A DNA stretch of 64,000 nucleotides from Sacculina carcini (GCA_916048095.2 OU696597.1:4346747-4410746); one strand, 5' to 3'. Counted from the stretch's first letter, positions 1 to 9,577 are shown. Notes: a model not told the origin generated them from the sequence alone. Numbers and translations: made by a program.

Positions 1-207
1 AGGCAATAGACGACACTGTTGACTCACAAATCAGTGTAGTCACAAGTAATAATGAAATGTTCACATTGACGCATTGAAACAAAGCATGCCCGGGTGTGTA
101 GCATATTTTCAATATTATCGTCGCCTCTGATCCATTGGAGCAGGGCACACGTGCCTGCAAAGATAGTTTATTTTTGTGACACACCAAGTTGTACACGTCA
201 GCGTGGG

Positions 208-243
208 TATATAAACTGCGGTTCCCTTAAGCACAAATCATTC
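208..243 (+). promoter_or_regulatory. TATA box and initiator of the polymerase gene
   Basis: TATATAAA lies at 208-215 and an exact TCAKTY initiator (TCATTC) at 238-243, 30 bp apart. The first ATG of the polymerase follows at 280, giving a predicted leader of about 40 nt. The same arrangement recurs before three other units of the element. Confidence 0.7.
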
Positions 244-619
244 ACTCATTGCTCACGCTAGTTTGTATAATTATTCAGTATGGCAGGAAAGAGACAGTTG
301 GAGGTTGACGAAGTAGTAGAGAAAATTAGGGACGTAGCTATGGCAGGAAATGTTAGTATATACCTTAGAAAGATTAGTGAATATTATAGCCGTAGATATA
401 AAACTAATGTAAAAGCCTTCATCATTCATCTTGACTTTACACGACCAGACGACATCCGACAATGCATCCGCTCGATCGAAACGACAATGGACACCCTCAT
501 CAACACCATCAAGGAGGGTGTGCATCCTGAGGACCTGGTAGGCGTCACACTGTCCAACAGCAACATCCAGCATGACGCCGACCAGCCAAAGATTTCACGG
601 CGTCACTCTTGGCACAGAG

Positions 620-704
620 GTGAGCAAGATTGCATATTTGATTATATGTTAAGATTTCGCTTGACTACATCAAGTATTTAAAAATAATTTATGTTGTATT
701 ACAG
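620..704 (+). other. Intron 1 of the polymerase gene
   Basis: Donor GTGAGC and acceptor TTACAG enclose 85 bp. Joining the reading frame that ends ...LLAQ before the donor with the downstream exon gives an uninterrupted conserved segment (R)LEKIAQSN, so the splice agrees in phase with the frame just upstream of it. That frame differs from the one at the start codon because of an upstream one-base change. Confidence 0.6.
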
Positions 705-1171
705 ACTGGAAAAAATAGCGCAGTCCAACGCGTCGTTTGTCACCGACAATTCCAGTCTCGTGCTCAAGGTGACACATATTGCCAGACGTCCACCGCACGA
801 CATCCCGGACGACGAAATGGAGGGTTCGGCGCGGCTCAAGAACACCGGCGATTTCGCCACGTGGTTCTCCCGGAAGAACTGTTTCTTCCGTGTACTTGGC
901 ACACAGTGTTTGCCCCGGGCACTGGCTGCTGCCACGTACATTGCGGAGAACCACGCCGCGTCGAGCACCTTCCGAATGCGTGTGCAACGTCTGGCAAGGA
1001 ACCCCGCAAGTTTCATGTCTGAGGCCAGGGAATTGTGTGAACGTTCCGGGGTAGACTTTTCCCTGCCCATCATGGGGTTGCGGGAGCTCCAAAAGTTGGT
1101 GGCTGGTTGGTCGGAGTACCGGGTCCATGTCGACTCGACGGATCATTTTGGGCGACTCGGCGCAGCCTTCG

Positions 1172-1259
1172 GTGAGTAATTAGAAGAAATATTCCACTAG
1201 CGTTAATGATTTGCATTCATATAATTCAATTTGCATTAATTCGCATGTGTGTGTTTCAG
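1172..1259 (+). other. Intron 2 of the polymerase gene
   Basis: Donor GTGAGT and acceptor TTTCAG enclose 88 bp with in-frame stops inside. The exons join in phase 1 and bring the conserved HVDSTDHFGRL segment next to the His-rich LYHHHHHFDVIT segment, as in intronless relatives. This is the better supported of the two introns. Confidence 0.75.
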
Positions 1260-4200
1260 GCACAGGACATCATCATCTCTATCTTTACCATCATCATCAT
1301 CATTTCGACGTCATCACGAAGATCAAGGCATTCCTCGACACGAAATATTTATGCGAGGAATGCCAAACGCGTTACACCCGTCCTGGGGAGCATACCTGTG
1401 CCGGAGGATGCAAGGACTGCGGTTCGCCTCATCGATGCCAGCGGGAAGGTGCGTTAACCCATTGTCCCGAATGTAGTTCGAATTTCATATCCCGCTCCTG
1501 TTTCGAGGCTCACAAACAATCACGCTGTAAGGTGCGGCGCGGGTGCCCCAGATGTGGTGATGTGCTTTACAAATCGTTTAGCAAAAATTGCCATGTCTGT
1601 GGCACTCACATATGCCCTTACTGTCGTGAACGAGTCACGAACCACGAGCTCATAGATGCGGAAAACGTTCATCGTTGCTTTCTCCAACATTCGCATCCTT
1701 CTTCTGTCAACAAAAAACAAATCTATATCTTTTACGACTTTGAGTGTATGATTGACACCAGCACCAACCTTCACATTCCTAATCATTGTGTCGCACACGT
1801 ATGTTGTGAGTCCTGCTTTGATCGCATTGACCGGCCATGCACTGACTGAGGGACAGAGCAGCACGAACATGTGTTCTCTGGCCCGACGACAAGACAAGAC
1901 TTTGGTCAGTGGCTTTTCACGCTCAAGGACGCGAAAGTCATTGCCCATTATGCCCAAGGTTATGACAACAACATTGTTGCCAATTACGCGTTGAGCCAAG
2001 GTGTGGTGCCAGACCTGATCATGAACGGCAGAAAAATCCTCTCCATGAAATTTATAAATTCCAAACTCCAATTCATTGATTCCTTCAGTTTCCTTCCTAT
2101 GCCTCTTGCGAAATTTTCCAAAACTTTCAACATTCCTGTCCGTAAAGGTTTCTTCCCTCACCTCCTCAACACTACGGACAATCAAAATTATGTAGGTCCT
2201 TTTCCTTCAGCCGATATGTTCGACCCGGGTCGCATGTCCACCGAACAGCACGCCGAGTTTCTCACTTGGCATGCCTCGCAGGTGGACCGGCAGTATGACC
2301 TGCGCCAGGAAATGGAGCGTACTGCCGCGACGATGTCAATGTACTTCGTCTCGGTAGTATGCGTTTCCGCCAACAATTCATCGATGTGACTGAGGTGGAC
2401 CCATTTCAGAGCATCCCGCTTCCATCTGTGTGTCATGAGGTGTGGCGTCAAAAGTTTTTGCGCAAAGACAGCGTCGCGTTGATACCGAGCCATGAGCACT
2501 ACCGACCATGTGGCAACTACTCGAAGAAATCGATCCAGTGGCTGGAACTGGAGGCGTCGTCTCGCGACATGAATTTCCAGCACGCATTGAACTCTGGTGA
2601 GGTGCGTATTGGGTCGTACAAAGTGGACGGCTATGCCAAAGTGGGAGACCAACACCTGCTTTTCGAGTTTCTCGGTTGCTATTTTCATGGTCATCGGCAT
2701 TCTGGGATGTGCTCAAACGGCGCCAGCAAAAACTGTCGCTATGTGATGAACAGTGGGGCTCCATCAACGCGCCATCTATACGATGCTACCATGGCTCGTC
2801 TGGCGATACTGCGAGCCCGACCCGACACAACTCTCATCACCATCTGGGAGTGTGAATTTGATGCACTGCTTCGAGACGATGACGACCAATGTTGTCGCGC
2901 CGAAGCAGTGCAAGTCTTGCCGCCGATGAATGTTCGGGACGCGTTCTACGGAGGGCGAACAGAAGTGTTTCGTCACTACGCCAAATGTGCTGGTGACGAG
3001 CGGATCGAGTACGTTGATGTGTGCTCCTTGTATCCTTACATCCTTAAAAACGGCAAATTTCCCCTTGGTCATCCTTCTCACATTTTCCGTCCTCCCATCA
3101 CAGATTTTCACAAGTATTTCGGCATCATTTATTGCACCATTCTCCCTCCACAGAATCTTCACGTTCCCGTCCTTCCCGCACGCATCAACGACCGCCTCAT
3201 GTTCACTCTGTGTAGAACATGTGCCGAGCAGGGTATCGGTAGCAATTTCACCACGAGGTCGCCACCGTGTCACCATTCGGACGAGGAGCGCAGTCTCACT
3301 TACAGCTGGGTGTCGCTGGAAGTAGCAAAAGCTTTGGGGTTGGGGTATCGGCTCACTTCCATCCACGAGTTCTGGCACTTTGCCAACACCACACAGCTCA
3401 ACGACGGCGAGGCAGGCGGATTGTTTGCACAATATGTAAACAAGTTTTACGCCCTCAAGGTCGGCGCCGAGGGTTATCCCGCTCACGTGCAGACTGACGA
3501 CGACCGACACGACTACCGACAGACACTCGAAGCGCGTGAGGGTATAACCCTGCCGACCATTGAGAGGAATCCGGGCCTGAGAGCTGTGGCCAAATTGTGC
3601 CTCAACAGCCAGTGGGGCAAGTTGGCTCAACGCGCAAACCTGGGGCAGACTGAATACGTCACTTCCATGCGTCGTGTTTACGATCTGCGGGAGGATCCCG
3701 TCATTGAGGTCTCCGCGTGTGACCTCATATCGGTGGCTGACGATAGTGAGGGGGACAGCACAATGCACGATGTATGGAGGCTGACGTAATCCCATCGACA
3801 AGACAAGACTGTGGCCGGTCCGCTTAAAACTAACATCATCCTTGCTGCTTTTGTCACATGCCAAGCCCGACTTTATCTTTACTCTTTCCTGCAACTCCTT
3901 AATCCTTTTCAGCTAATATACTGTGACACAGATTCAGTCATTTACAAAGCATCACCAGAAATGCCGCGCATACACACATCACATTTTCTCGGCGACATGA
4001 CTGACGAACTGACTTGTTTCGGGGCAGGCAGCTATATTTCTCATATAGTCTGTCTGTCTCCCAAAAATTACGCTTTTACTTTACACACACCAGACGGGGG
4101 CACCAAGACTATATTAAAAATGCGCGGTATCACACAAACACACGACACGCAGCAGCTTATTTCCTTGGACGCTTTCCGATCCCTGTTAGAGGCGCCTGGG

Positions 4201-4350
4201 TCCACAATCAAAGTCCCCTTTCGACAATTTAAAAAGACTGCAGATTTCAAGATAATTACGGTGGGAGGGGAAAAAATTAATAGGTTAGTGTCCAGTAAAC
4301 GCAGGGTCCTTCCCGATTATCGTACCTTCCCGTATGGCTTCATCGACTGA

Positions 4351-4540
4351 CCGACCGACCGACCGACATCATCATCATCGTTATTTATTGCTATTTATTT
4401 GTTGTGTTACCAGTGTTAGTTGTGCTAGGTGTGTTAGTTGTGCTAGATGTATTGGCTGTGTCGGCTGTGTTAGTGTGTTAATTGTGCTAATGTGTTTATT
4501 GTGCTAGTGTGTTAGCTGTGTTAGTGTGTACACATGTTTT

Positions 4541-4598
<58 letters not shown>

Positions 4599-4950
4599 CG
4601 TATGTTGAACCGGTTTTCGAGAGCCCCGGCACGCGCCGACGTGTGTGTGTGTGTGTCACAATCTTATGATCGGGTAAATTCCTGCATAAAGCCGGAGTAT
4701 TCGCTGTGAATGAAATAATTTTGAATGTGTATGTTACAATTGTTGTAAATAATTACCATCATTCTATATAACTTGAATTGTCGGATTCGATGCATGTGTA
4801 TTGTCCTGCTCTTACTTTGACCAATGTTTATTTATTTCGCTATTCATTTCTAAATGTCGTTTACTTTCGCGCGTCAGCATGTTATCATGTTGTATCGCCG
4901 CTGTCACTGACCTTTGTGCATGTGCTACCAGTGTGTATGTATGTATGTAT

Positions 4951-5000
<50 letters not shown>

Positions 5001-5451
5001 GTTGGTTTTATGCTTGTGTGTGCTTGTGTGTGTGTGTGTGTGTGTGTATGGGTGTGTTGGTGTGATGTTTTGGTCATGCATGGTGTAAATAACACCTGTT
5101 TTGAAACGAAGAAGGATTAGTGGCTGTCAGCGATGTTTTTCCACCTGTCTGTCCGCTTATACCTGTATATATGTGCGTGTGGTCCTTTTGCCCATACATC
5201 ATGTTCACCTGCCGGAATGCCTAAGAATGCGAGCTGACCTGTCGGTGACAGTGATATATCCGCACTTCCGCTGAATGTATGTGTGTGTGTGTGTCTGTAC
5301 CCGTTGTCAATATTTGTACTTGTGTCTGTTTGTACAATGCCGCATTGTAAATATTGTACTGTCTGCGCATCTGAGACATTGTGTAGAGATTGCGCAATAT
5401 AAATGTTTCAATAAATGAAATAAAATGAAAAATGTGTGTGTGTGCAGGCTT
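4351..5451. other. Non-coding spacer with GT tracts and polyadenylation signals
   Basis: This follows the polymerase stop. It begins with a short (CCGA)n tract and holds long GT arrays at about 4541-4588 and 4950-4997, plus a shorter one near 5021-5047. Apparent long reading frames here are translated GT/CA repeats. Overlapping AATAAA hexamers at 5410-5415 and 5419-5424 are the likely 3' processing signals of the polymerase transcript, about 1.06 kb after its stop. Confidence 0.6.
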
Positions 5452-5486
5452 TAATATACAAGTGTTGACGTGTAAACGTGTCATTC
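5452..5486 (+). promoter_or_regulatory. TATA-like box and initiator of the membrane ORF
   Basis: TAATATA at 5452 is followed 29 bp later by TCATTC at 5481-5486, an exact TCAKTY match. The ATG of the next ORF is at 5504, 18 bp after the initiator. The TATA element is weaker than in the other three units. Confidence 0.5.
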
Positions 5487-5503
5487 AATTGATAATCACC
5501 GAG

Positions 5504-5770
5504 ATGGTGACGCATATAATATTGCTGCTTCTTTCACTATTGCTCATTGTCAGTCATGTTGAATGTTTAATTGCAGAGCTGGTAATTGTGGGATTGTTAT
5601 ATGATCCGATTAAGCGCCGGGGGTGTTTGGCTAGTGATGCTCAGCGCAAAACCGGTCTCACATCAGCAAATCCTTTATATAATAACCTTATAGTTAAACG
5701 TAGATCAGTTTCATCGGTACGGCGAGTATGGAAACGTTTGACCCACGTCTTGTTACACCGTTCACAATGA
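5504..5770 (+). CDS. Small membrane-protein ORF of the Polinton-like element
   Basis: The 88-codon frame is open. Its first ~30 residues are strongly hydrophobic (HIILLLLSLLLIV, then AELVIVGLL), consistent with a signal anchor or one to two transmembrane segments; the rest is short and basic. The ATG lies 18 bp after a predicted initiator. Its 3' part contains the promoter of the ATPase and overlaps the ATPase start at 5728. I do not recognise the family. A virion or host-membrane role is conceivable but is inference only. A chance frame is possible, though the promoter match and the hydrophobic start argue against it. Confidence 0.4.
   Translation: MVTHIILLLLSLLLIVSHVECLIAELVIVGLLYDPIKRRGCLASDAQRKTGLTSANPLYNNLIVKRRSVSSVRRVWKRLTHVLLHRSQ
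5676..5710 (+). promoter_or_regulatory. TATA box and initiator of the ATPase gene
   Basis: TATATAA at 5676 lies 29 bp upstream of TCAGTT at 5705-5710, another exact TCAKTY match. The ATPase ATG at 5728 follows by 18 bp, the same distance as in the preceding unit. Confidence 0.65.
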
Positions 5771-6386
5771 TCTTGTCCGGTCCTTCAGGGTTCGGCAAGA
5801 GTCAATTTATAGTCGACATGCTGACACGGGCGGACCAAGTGCTCACCCGAAGCCCCGATTATGTACTGTATTGCCACGGAACTGCAGCGCCCGATCATAT
5901 AAATAAGGATTTAGTTAACGAGATGCAGTACGGAGTGCCATCGCATGAGGAAATTCAACGATTGGCAAGCAAACATAAACACGGTAATGGTTGCATGGTC
6001 ATTATCGACGACTTACTGGATGCTGTGGAAGGGCCTGTTGTACGCGACATGTTTACGAAAACGTCGCGTCACGACAACATGAGTGTACTATTTGTCACCC
6101 AAAACACGTTTCTCAAGTCTCCCAACTACCGCACAATCAGTCTAAATACTAATTATTATGTATTTTCCGTAATTTTCGGGATCAAACACCACTGCGCGCA
6201 TTTGCTCAGCAGTACATGCCAGATAATATCAGATTCATTATGGATGTTTATAGAGACGTAATGAAGAAAATGTACGGTCATTTGCTTGTGGATTTGCGCC
6301 AACAAACTGACAACATACTACGTGTGCGTAGCAATGTGTTGGAACAACCCATAACAGTATATCTTCCCGCTTTGACGTATAAATAG
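5728..6386 (+). pseudogene. FtsK/HerA-type (A32-like) packaging ATPase, one frameshift
   Basis: In Polintons and adintoviruses this ATPase is expected to pump DNA into the capsid. The Walker A motif GPSGFGKS is at residues 18-25, and the Walker B motif CMVIIDDLLD is near residues 88-97. A polar VLFVTQN segment follows, as in A32-family proteins. The first frame ends at 6261. The conserved C-terminus instead continues in another frame from about 6165 to a TAG at 6384-6386, so a single-base loss near 6165 breaks the gene. Total length would be about 218 residues, normal for the family. The last codons overlap the TATA box of the next unit. Confidence 0.85.
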
Positions 6387-6414
6387 CACATATAGTTGAA
6401 CAAGTGAATCATTT
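6378..6414 (+). promoter_or_regulatory. TATA box and initiator of the pX-like gene
   Basis: TATAAATAG at 6378-6386 overlaps the final TAG codon of the ATPase. TCATTT at 6409-6414 matches TCAKTY and lies 31 bp downstream. The ATG at 6421 follows by 12 bp. Confidence 0.65.
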
Positions 6415-6420
6415 GTCAAC

Positions 6421-6750
6421 ATGTCGTCGACGTTGCAACGCTGTTGGCCGACAATCGAATCACTTCCGCGTCTCACACACCGTCAACAAAAAGCCGTTCT
6501 CAACACGTACGACCCTGCTCTGATACGAGCAATTTGTGAAATTTGTCATAACCTGTTGCAAGACCGCGTCCCTTTGGAAAAAGAACAAAAGCGCCGCCTA
6601 TCCAAATACAAGAAAATACTGCGTAAATTGGGTGACAAACGTCCGTCACTGAAGAAAAAACAACGAGTGTTGGTGCAAAGCGGAAAATTTTTATCCGCCC
6701 TTATACCCGTGGTTGCATCGGTTATATGCTGTATACTGTCTGCAAAGTAA
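6421..6750 (+). CDS. pX-like basic protein of Polinton/adintovirus elements
   Basis: The intact 109-residue frame has a leucine-rich N-terminus (residues 1-55), a strongly basic middle (KEQKRRLSKYKKILRKL, then RPSLKKKQRVL), and a C-terminal hydrophobic helix KFLSALIPVVASVICCIL. This layout and the 'SLKKKxxVLxxxGxFL' block are typical of a small ORF found beside integrase genes in invertebrate Polinton-type elements and compared with adenovirus core protein X. DNA condensation and membrane activity are proposed roles, not visible here. Its TAA stop overlaps the ATG of the next gene (TAATG). It is the one recognisable element gene without a lesion. Confidence 0.7.
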   Translation: MSSTLQRCWPTIESLPRLTHRQQKAVLNTYDPALIRAICEICHNLLQDRVPLEKEQKRRLSKYKKILRKLGDKRPSLKKKQRVLVQSGKFLSALIPVVASVICCILSAK

Positions 6751-7276
6751 TGAGCGCCTTCCAACGAATGGTTCTCATATCGCAAGCCACATATGATGAA
6801 ATGCAAGGTCGAACCATAGCCGCACCCACACCCTCTCTAGAACAAATTCTCAACAAGTCTACAGGGAATGCCAAAGCGAAACGGATCGGATACATGAACG
6901 CCTGGCGCCCTGAACAGGCCACCGCTCCTGCTCCGTCTGTAGAGACTGATAAATGGCTCCAACTTGTACCATCCAGCTATAAAAACAAGCACAATTCGTG
7001 CTTTCCCAATTGAGTAATGTGCTGAGATGGGACAACAGCACCGGTATCATTTATCTCAATCACGCACAAATTCCTCGGAGCAATATTGTCGACGTGGTAA
7101 ACTATATCGTTCGACGTCGTAAAAGTGTTCCTGAGCCAACAGGGTGGGCACAGCTGCGACAATTGATTGAGTCGTTGAATTTACCGCGAGAAGTTGCTCC
7201 GAATATTCACGGGCAGCGAGTTTCGACAGTTGATCAACGATCGGCAAATATCCCACGCAAATGGATAGTAAGCTGA
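6750..7276 (+). pseudogene. Conserved Polinton-type small ORF between pX and integrase
   Basis: The ATG overlaps the upstream stop codon by one base. The first frame (MVLIS... near the start, then LQLVPSSYKNK) ends at about 7012. The rest continues in another frame (LRWDNSTGIIYLN, SNIVDVVNYIVRRRK, GWAQLRQLIESLNLP) to a TGA at 7274-7276, so one base has been lost near 6985. The pattern of a short 'MVLIS' head and a C-terminal 'SNIVDxxNY...GW..L...L...N.P' module occurs next to integrase genes in related elements; no biochemical function is known to me. Its end overlaps the integrase start at 7261. Confidence 0.65.
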
Positions 7277-8064
7277 TTTGGTCGCAAAGAACCAAACAAC
7301 TCCATCGTCCAGTACGTAAGCGCTTCGTACACAATGCATACACCTCCACTGGACTAAATGATACATGACAAGTTGATTTGTGCGATGTTTCACGTCTACG
7401 TGGGCATAACACACAAGTACGTTATTTGTTGGGTGTAATTGACGTGTTTAGCAGACAGGCATATGTGCGTGCATTACATAGTAAACGGGGACCTGCCGTG
7501 GCAAAAGCAGTGAACCATATTCTCACCAACAATTGCACACCGATGCAAATAATGAGCGACCATGGTGGTGAATTCACAGGGCGAGAATTTCAACGTGTAA
7601 TGAAAGAGCACAACATCTATCATTATACGACATCTACAATCATACGGAAGGCATGGATAATTGAACGATTTTTCCGTACTCTGCTCTCGCTGATACACAA
7701 GTTTATGACCGAAAACAGCACAAAACACTTTGTCAAAAATCTACCTCAATTGGTGAATTTGTATAACAGCACTGTACATAGATCAATCGGTATGACACCT
7801 CGCGCTGTAACTTTATCAAATCAACACTTGGTCAACACATTGTCGCGCAAAAAGCAAACACCATAGCTTCGCGTAGGCGATCATGTGCGAATGTTTATTC
7901 CGAAAACTCTATTTGAAAAAGGATATCGACAGACATTTAGCAACGAAACGTTCAAAATTGATTCCATATACAAACGTCGATCAATTCCCATGTATAAGCT
8001 ATGTGATGATGATGGAAATTTGATTACCGGGACATTTTACTATCAAGAACTTCAACGTGTTTGA
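7261..8064 (+). pseudogene. Retroviral-type (rve) integrase of the Polinton-like element, two stops
   Basis: The integrase would insert the element into host DNA. From the ATG at 7261 the frame reads an N-terminal LHRPVRKRF segment, then the catalytic core with the first Asp in GVIDVFSRQAYV, the second in QIMSDHGGEF and the Glu in WIIERFFRTL. A C-terminal SH3-like tail ends GTFYYQELQRV at 8064. A TGA sits in the frame just before the core (7369-7371), where relatives have Trp, and a TAG at 7864-7866 separates core and tail. Both look like single substitutions; the three catalytic residues are kept. The start overlaps the preceding ORF by 16 bp. Confidence 0.87.
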
Positions 8065-8299
8065 ATACAACATGAATATTGTGCATTGTCTTTGCGACCG
8101 ATTTAGTCAAACCGTTTTTTATATATATTTCAAGTATGATTGAAAATTATTATATTCATGCCTCTGCCAAACATCGACTTGGCGATCCCAATATATCGTG
8201 ACGCAAACAAATGTGACGCGAAATAATTTTTAAATACAAATGTGACGTAAAATGGCTTTTAAAGACAAAAACAATATTCAGTCCTATTAAACATTCCCC

Positions 8300-8660
8300 G
8301 TAAAACGCTGCTGTGGTCGAACTCTGCGAGGACCCCGGTTCGAAACCCATCAGGTATGTATATTTAAAATACATAAAGTTAGGTTAGGTTGGGTCGGGTT
8401 AGGTAGGGTTGGGTCGGGCTAGGTTAGGTATAGAATATAGAATACATAGAATAAAGAATAAGAAAAAAATAATAAATACAAATGTGGAGCTAAAGAGACA
8501 AATATGTTTAGTTCCACCAGCAAACGCTATATATACACCTATTACACATCACCTGTAAAACGCTGCTGTGGCCGATCTCGGCAGACGCTGGCTTGGAGAC
8601 GCGAGGACCACGGTTCGAAACCCGTCAGGTATGTATATTTAAAATACATAAAAAAGTTAG
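8300..8660. repeat. Two tRNA-like SINE units with TTAGG-like tails
   Basis: Two related units (about 8300-8398 and 8555-8660) share the start AAAACGCTGCTGTGG, a RNA polymerase III B box (GGTTCGAAACC at 8337-8347 and 8612-8622) and the tail CAGGTATGTATATTTAAAAT. The second keeps an A-box-like TGGCCGA near 8569 and a tRNA-Ser/Leu-like middle; the first has lost about 20 bp there. Each is followed by degenerate TTAGG/TCGGG tracts (8379-8440, 8652-8775). The sequence supports a tRNA-derived SINE family; nothing shows that it is active. Confidence 0.5.
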
Positions 8661-8899
8661 GTTAGGTATAGAATAAAGGAAAAAAGTTAGGTTGGGCATA
8701 GAATAAAGAATAAATATAAGAAAGGAAGAATAAGAAATAAAAATAAAATTTGGGGTAGGTCGGGTTAGGTCGGGTTGAGGCCAAAAAAAAAATGTTGTCA
8801 GAGGGGAGGGGCCTAAGTAATGTAAACAAATGTGACAAAGTGGTGAGGCTTACTACTAACTGGACCTTCAAGTCTTGGATAGGCCAAGTGCCTGTGTCG

Positions 8900-9577
8900 G
8901 CACGGTTCGCGGATTTCATCGGGTCGCAGTTGGCGCACTACCGAAGCACATCGCAATGCAGCACGGGCGTGTCTCCTTCGGAGCTGCTTCACGGGAGGAT
9001 CATGCGACTGGCGCTGTCCGTGATAGACGACAGGCCGACGAGAGATGATCCTGGCCAGCGTGTGTCGAAGCAACAACGGCGGAATGCGGTTGTCTTCAAC
9101 GCACGGAACGCGGTCCGCAAACCTGGGTTCCAGGTTGACGATTGCGTCTACGTCCGTCGGCACGGGTATGTGCCAAAGGGAGAGTCAACGTTCCGGGGTC
9201 CTCTTGTGGTGCAGAATCAAAACGGCCCCGCGTCGTATCGGTTATCTGACGGATCGACACGTAACGCGGCCCATCTCGTTCCAGCAGCCAGCTATTCGTC
9301 GTTCGTGAAGCCACCGCAGGAACAGGAGGACGACGAGATTGATTTGCTACCGCAGACGTCAGTACCCGTCGGCGACACTTCAGGCTCCACTATGGAAGAG
9401 CCGATCGCCGACGCAATGGCTCACCAAGAAGTCGAGTCGTCGGTAGACTACGGCGAGCCCGGCGAGATACGGCCGGCAGATGTCTATCGCAATATAACGG
9501 AGCTACCACCATCTCGAAGTGGCCGCCGTCGCTGGAGACCGGCTCGTGTTAAGAAAGTCAGGCTTAGGGCGAGATAA
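8900..9577 (+). pseudogene. Ty3/gypsy integrase C-terminal fragment
   Basis: The frame from about 8900 to 9577 is open. It starts inside the integrase core tail (LAHYRSTSQCSTGVSPSELL) and continues into a chromodomain-less C-terminal region (KPGFQVDDCVYVRRHG, then GPASYRLSDGSTRNAAHLVP). The last 80 residues are acidic then very basic. Protease, RT, RNase H and most of the integrase are absent: the element is truncated on its 5' side. A polypurine tract and an LTR-like sequence follow, as expected for the 3' end of such an element. Confidence 0.8.

Larger units (their letters stand above)
280..4350 (+). pseudogene. polB: Protein-primed family B DNA polymerase, spliced, broken
   Basis: The gene would copy the element's own DNA by protein-primed synthesis. 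Proposed exons are 280-619, 705-1171 and 1260-4350. In order: an N-terminal region with the conserved EGVHPEDLVGVTL segment; a His-rich stretch followed by paired Cys motifs (about 1360-1680); an exonuclease-type YDFEC motif (about 1730); a palm motif VDVCSLYP (about 3015); the KLCLNSQWGKL motif (about 3590); YCDTDSVIY (about 3925); and a C-terminal PYGF end. Lesions seen: a one-base frame change between about 555 and 585, an in-frame TGA at 1847, a one-base loss near 2318, and an in-frame TAA at 3787. The catalytic Asp residues survive. Polinton/adintovirus PolB is the best fit. Confidence 0.88.
208..8064 (+). mobile_element. Decayed Polinton/Maverick (adintovirus-like) element
   Basis: One strand carries in order a protein-primed family B DNA polymerase, a small membrane ORF, an FtsK/HerA (A32-like) packaging ATPase, a pX-like basic protein, a second small conserved ORF and an rve integrase. 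PolB, ATPase and retroviral-type integrase together define Polintons and the related adintoviruses. Major capsid, penton and maturation protease genes, normally present in elements of 15-20 kb, are not visible between 208 and 8064; they may be lost or lie upstream of the window. I found no terminal inverted repeats, so the true ends are unknown. Family assignment rests on motifs seen here; mobility is lost because polymerase, ATPase and integrase are all broken. Confidence 0.88.

Noticed and set aside
1280-1310. The CAT repeat (His run) as an artefactual simple repeat
   Set aside because: It coincides with the conserved LYHH..H.DVIT segment of Polinton polymerases, so it is kept as coding.
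1847-1849. Recoding (selenocysteine or readthrough) at the in-frame TGA of the polymerase
   Set aside because: Other lesions break the same gene, including frame changes; simple decay is enough.
4509-5120. Several open frames rich in Cys-Val or Thr-His
   Set aside because: They translate (GT)n/(CA)n microsatellites; the same artefact recurs near 11.5, 16.3, 19.6, 21.1, 36.3, 46.2 and 56.8 kb.
1-8200. Terminal inverted repeats of the Polinton-like element
   Set aside because: I compared the first 200 bp with the sequence after 8064 and found no inverted match; the ends cannot be defined here.
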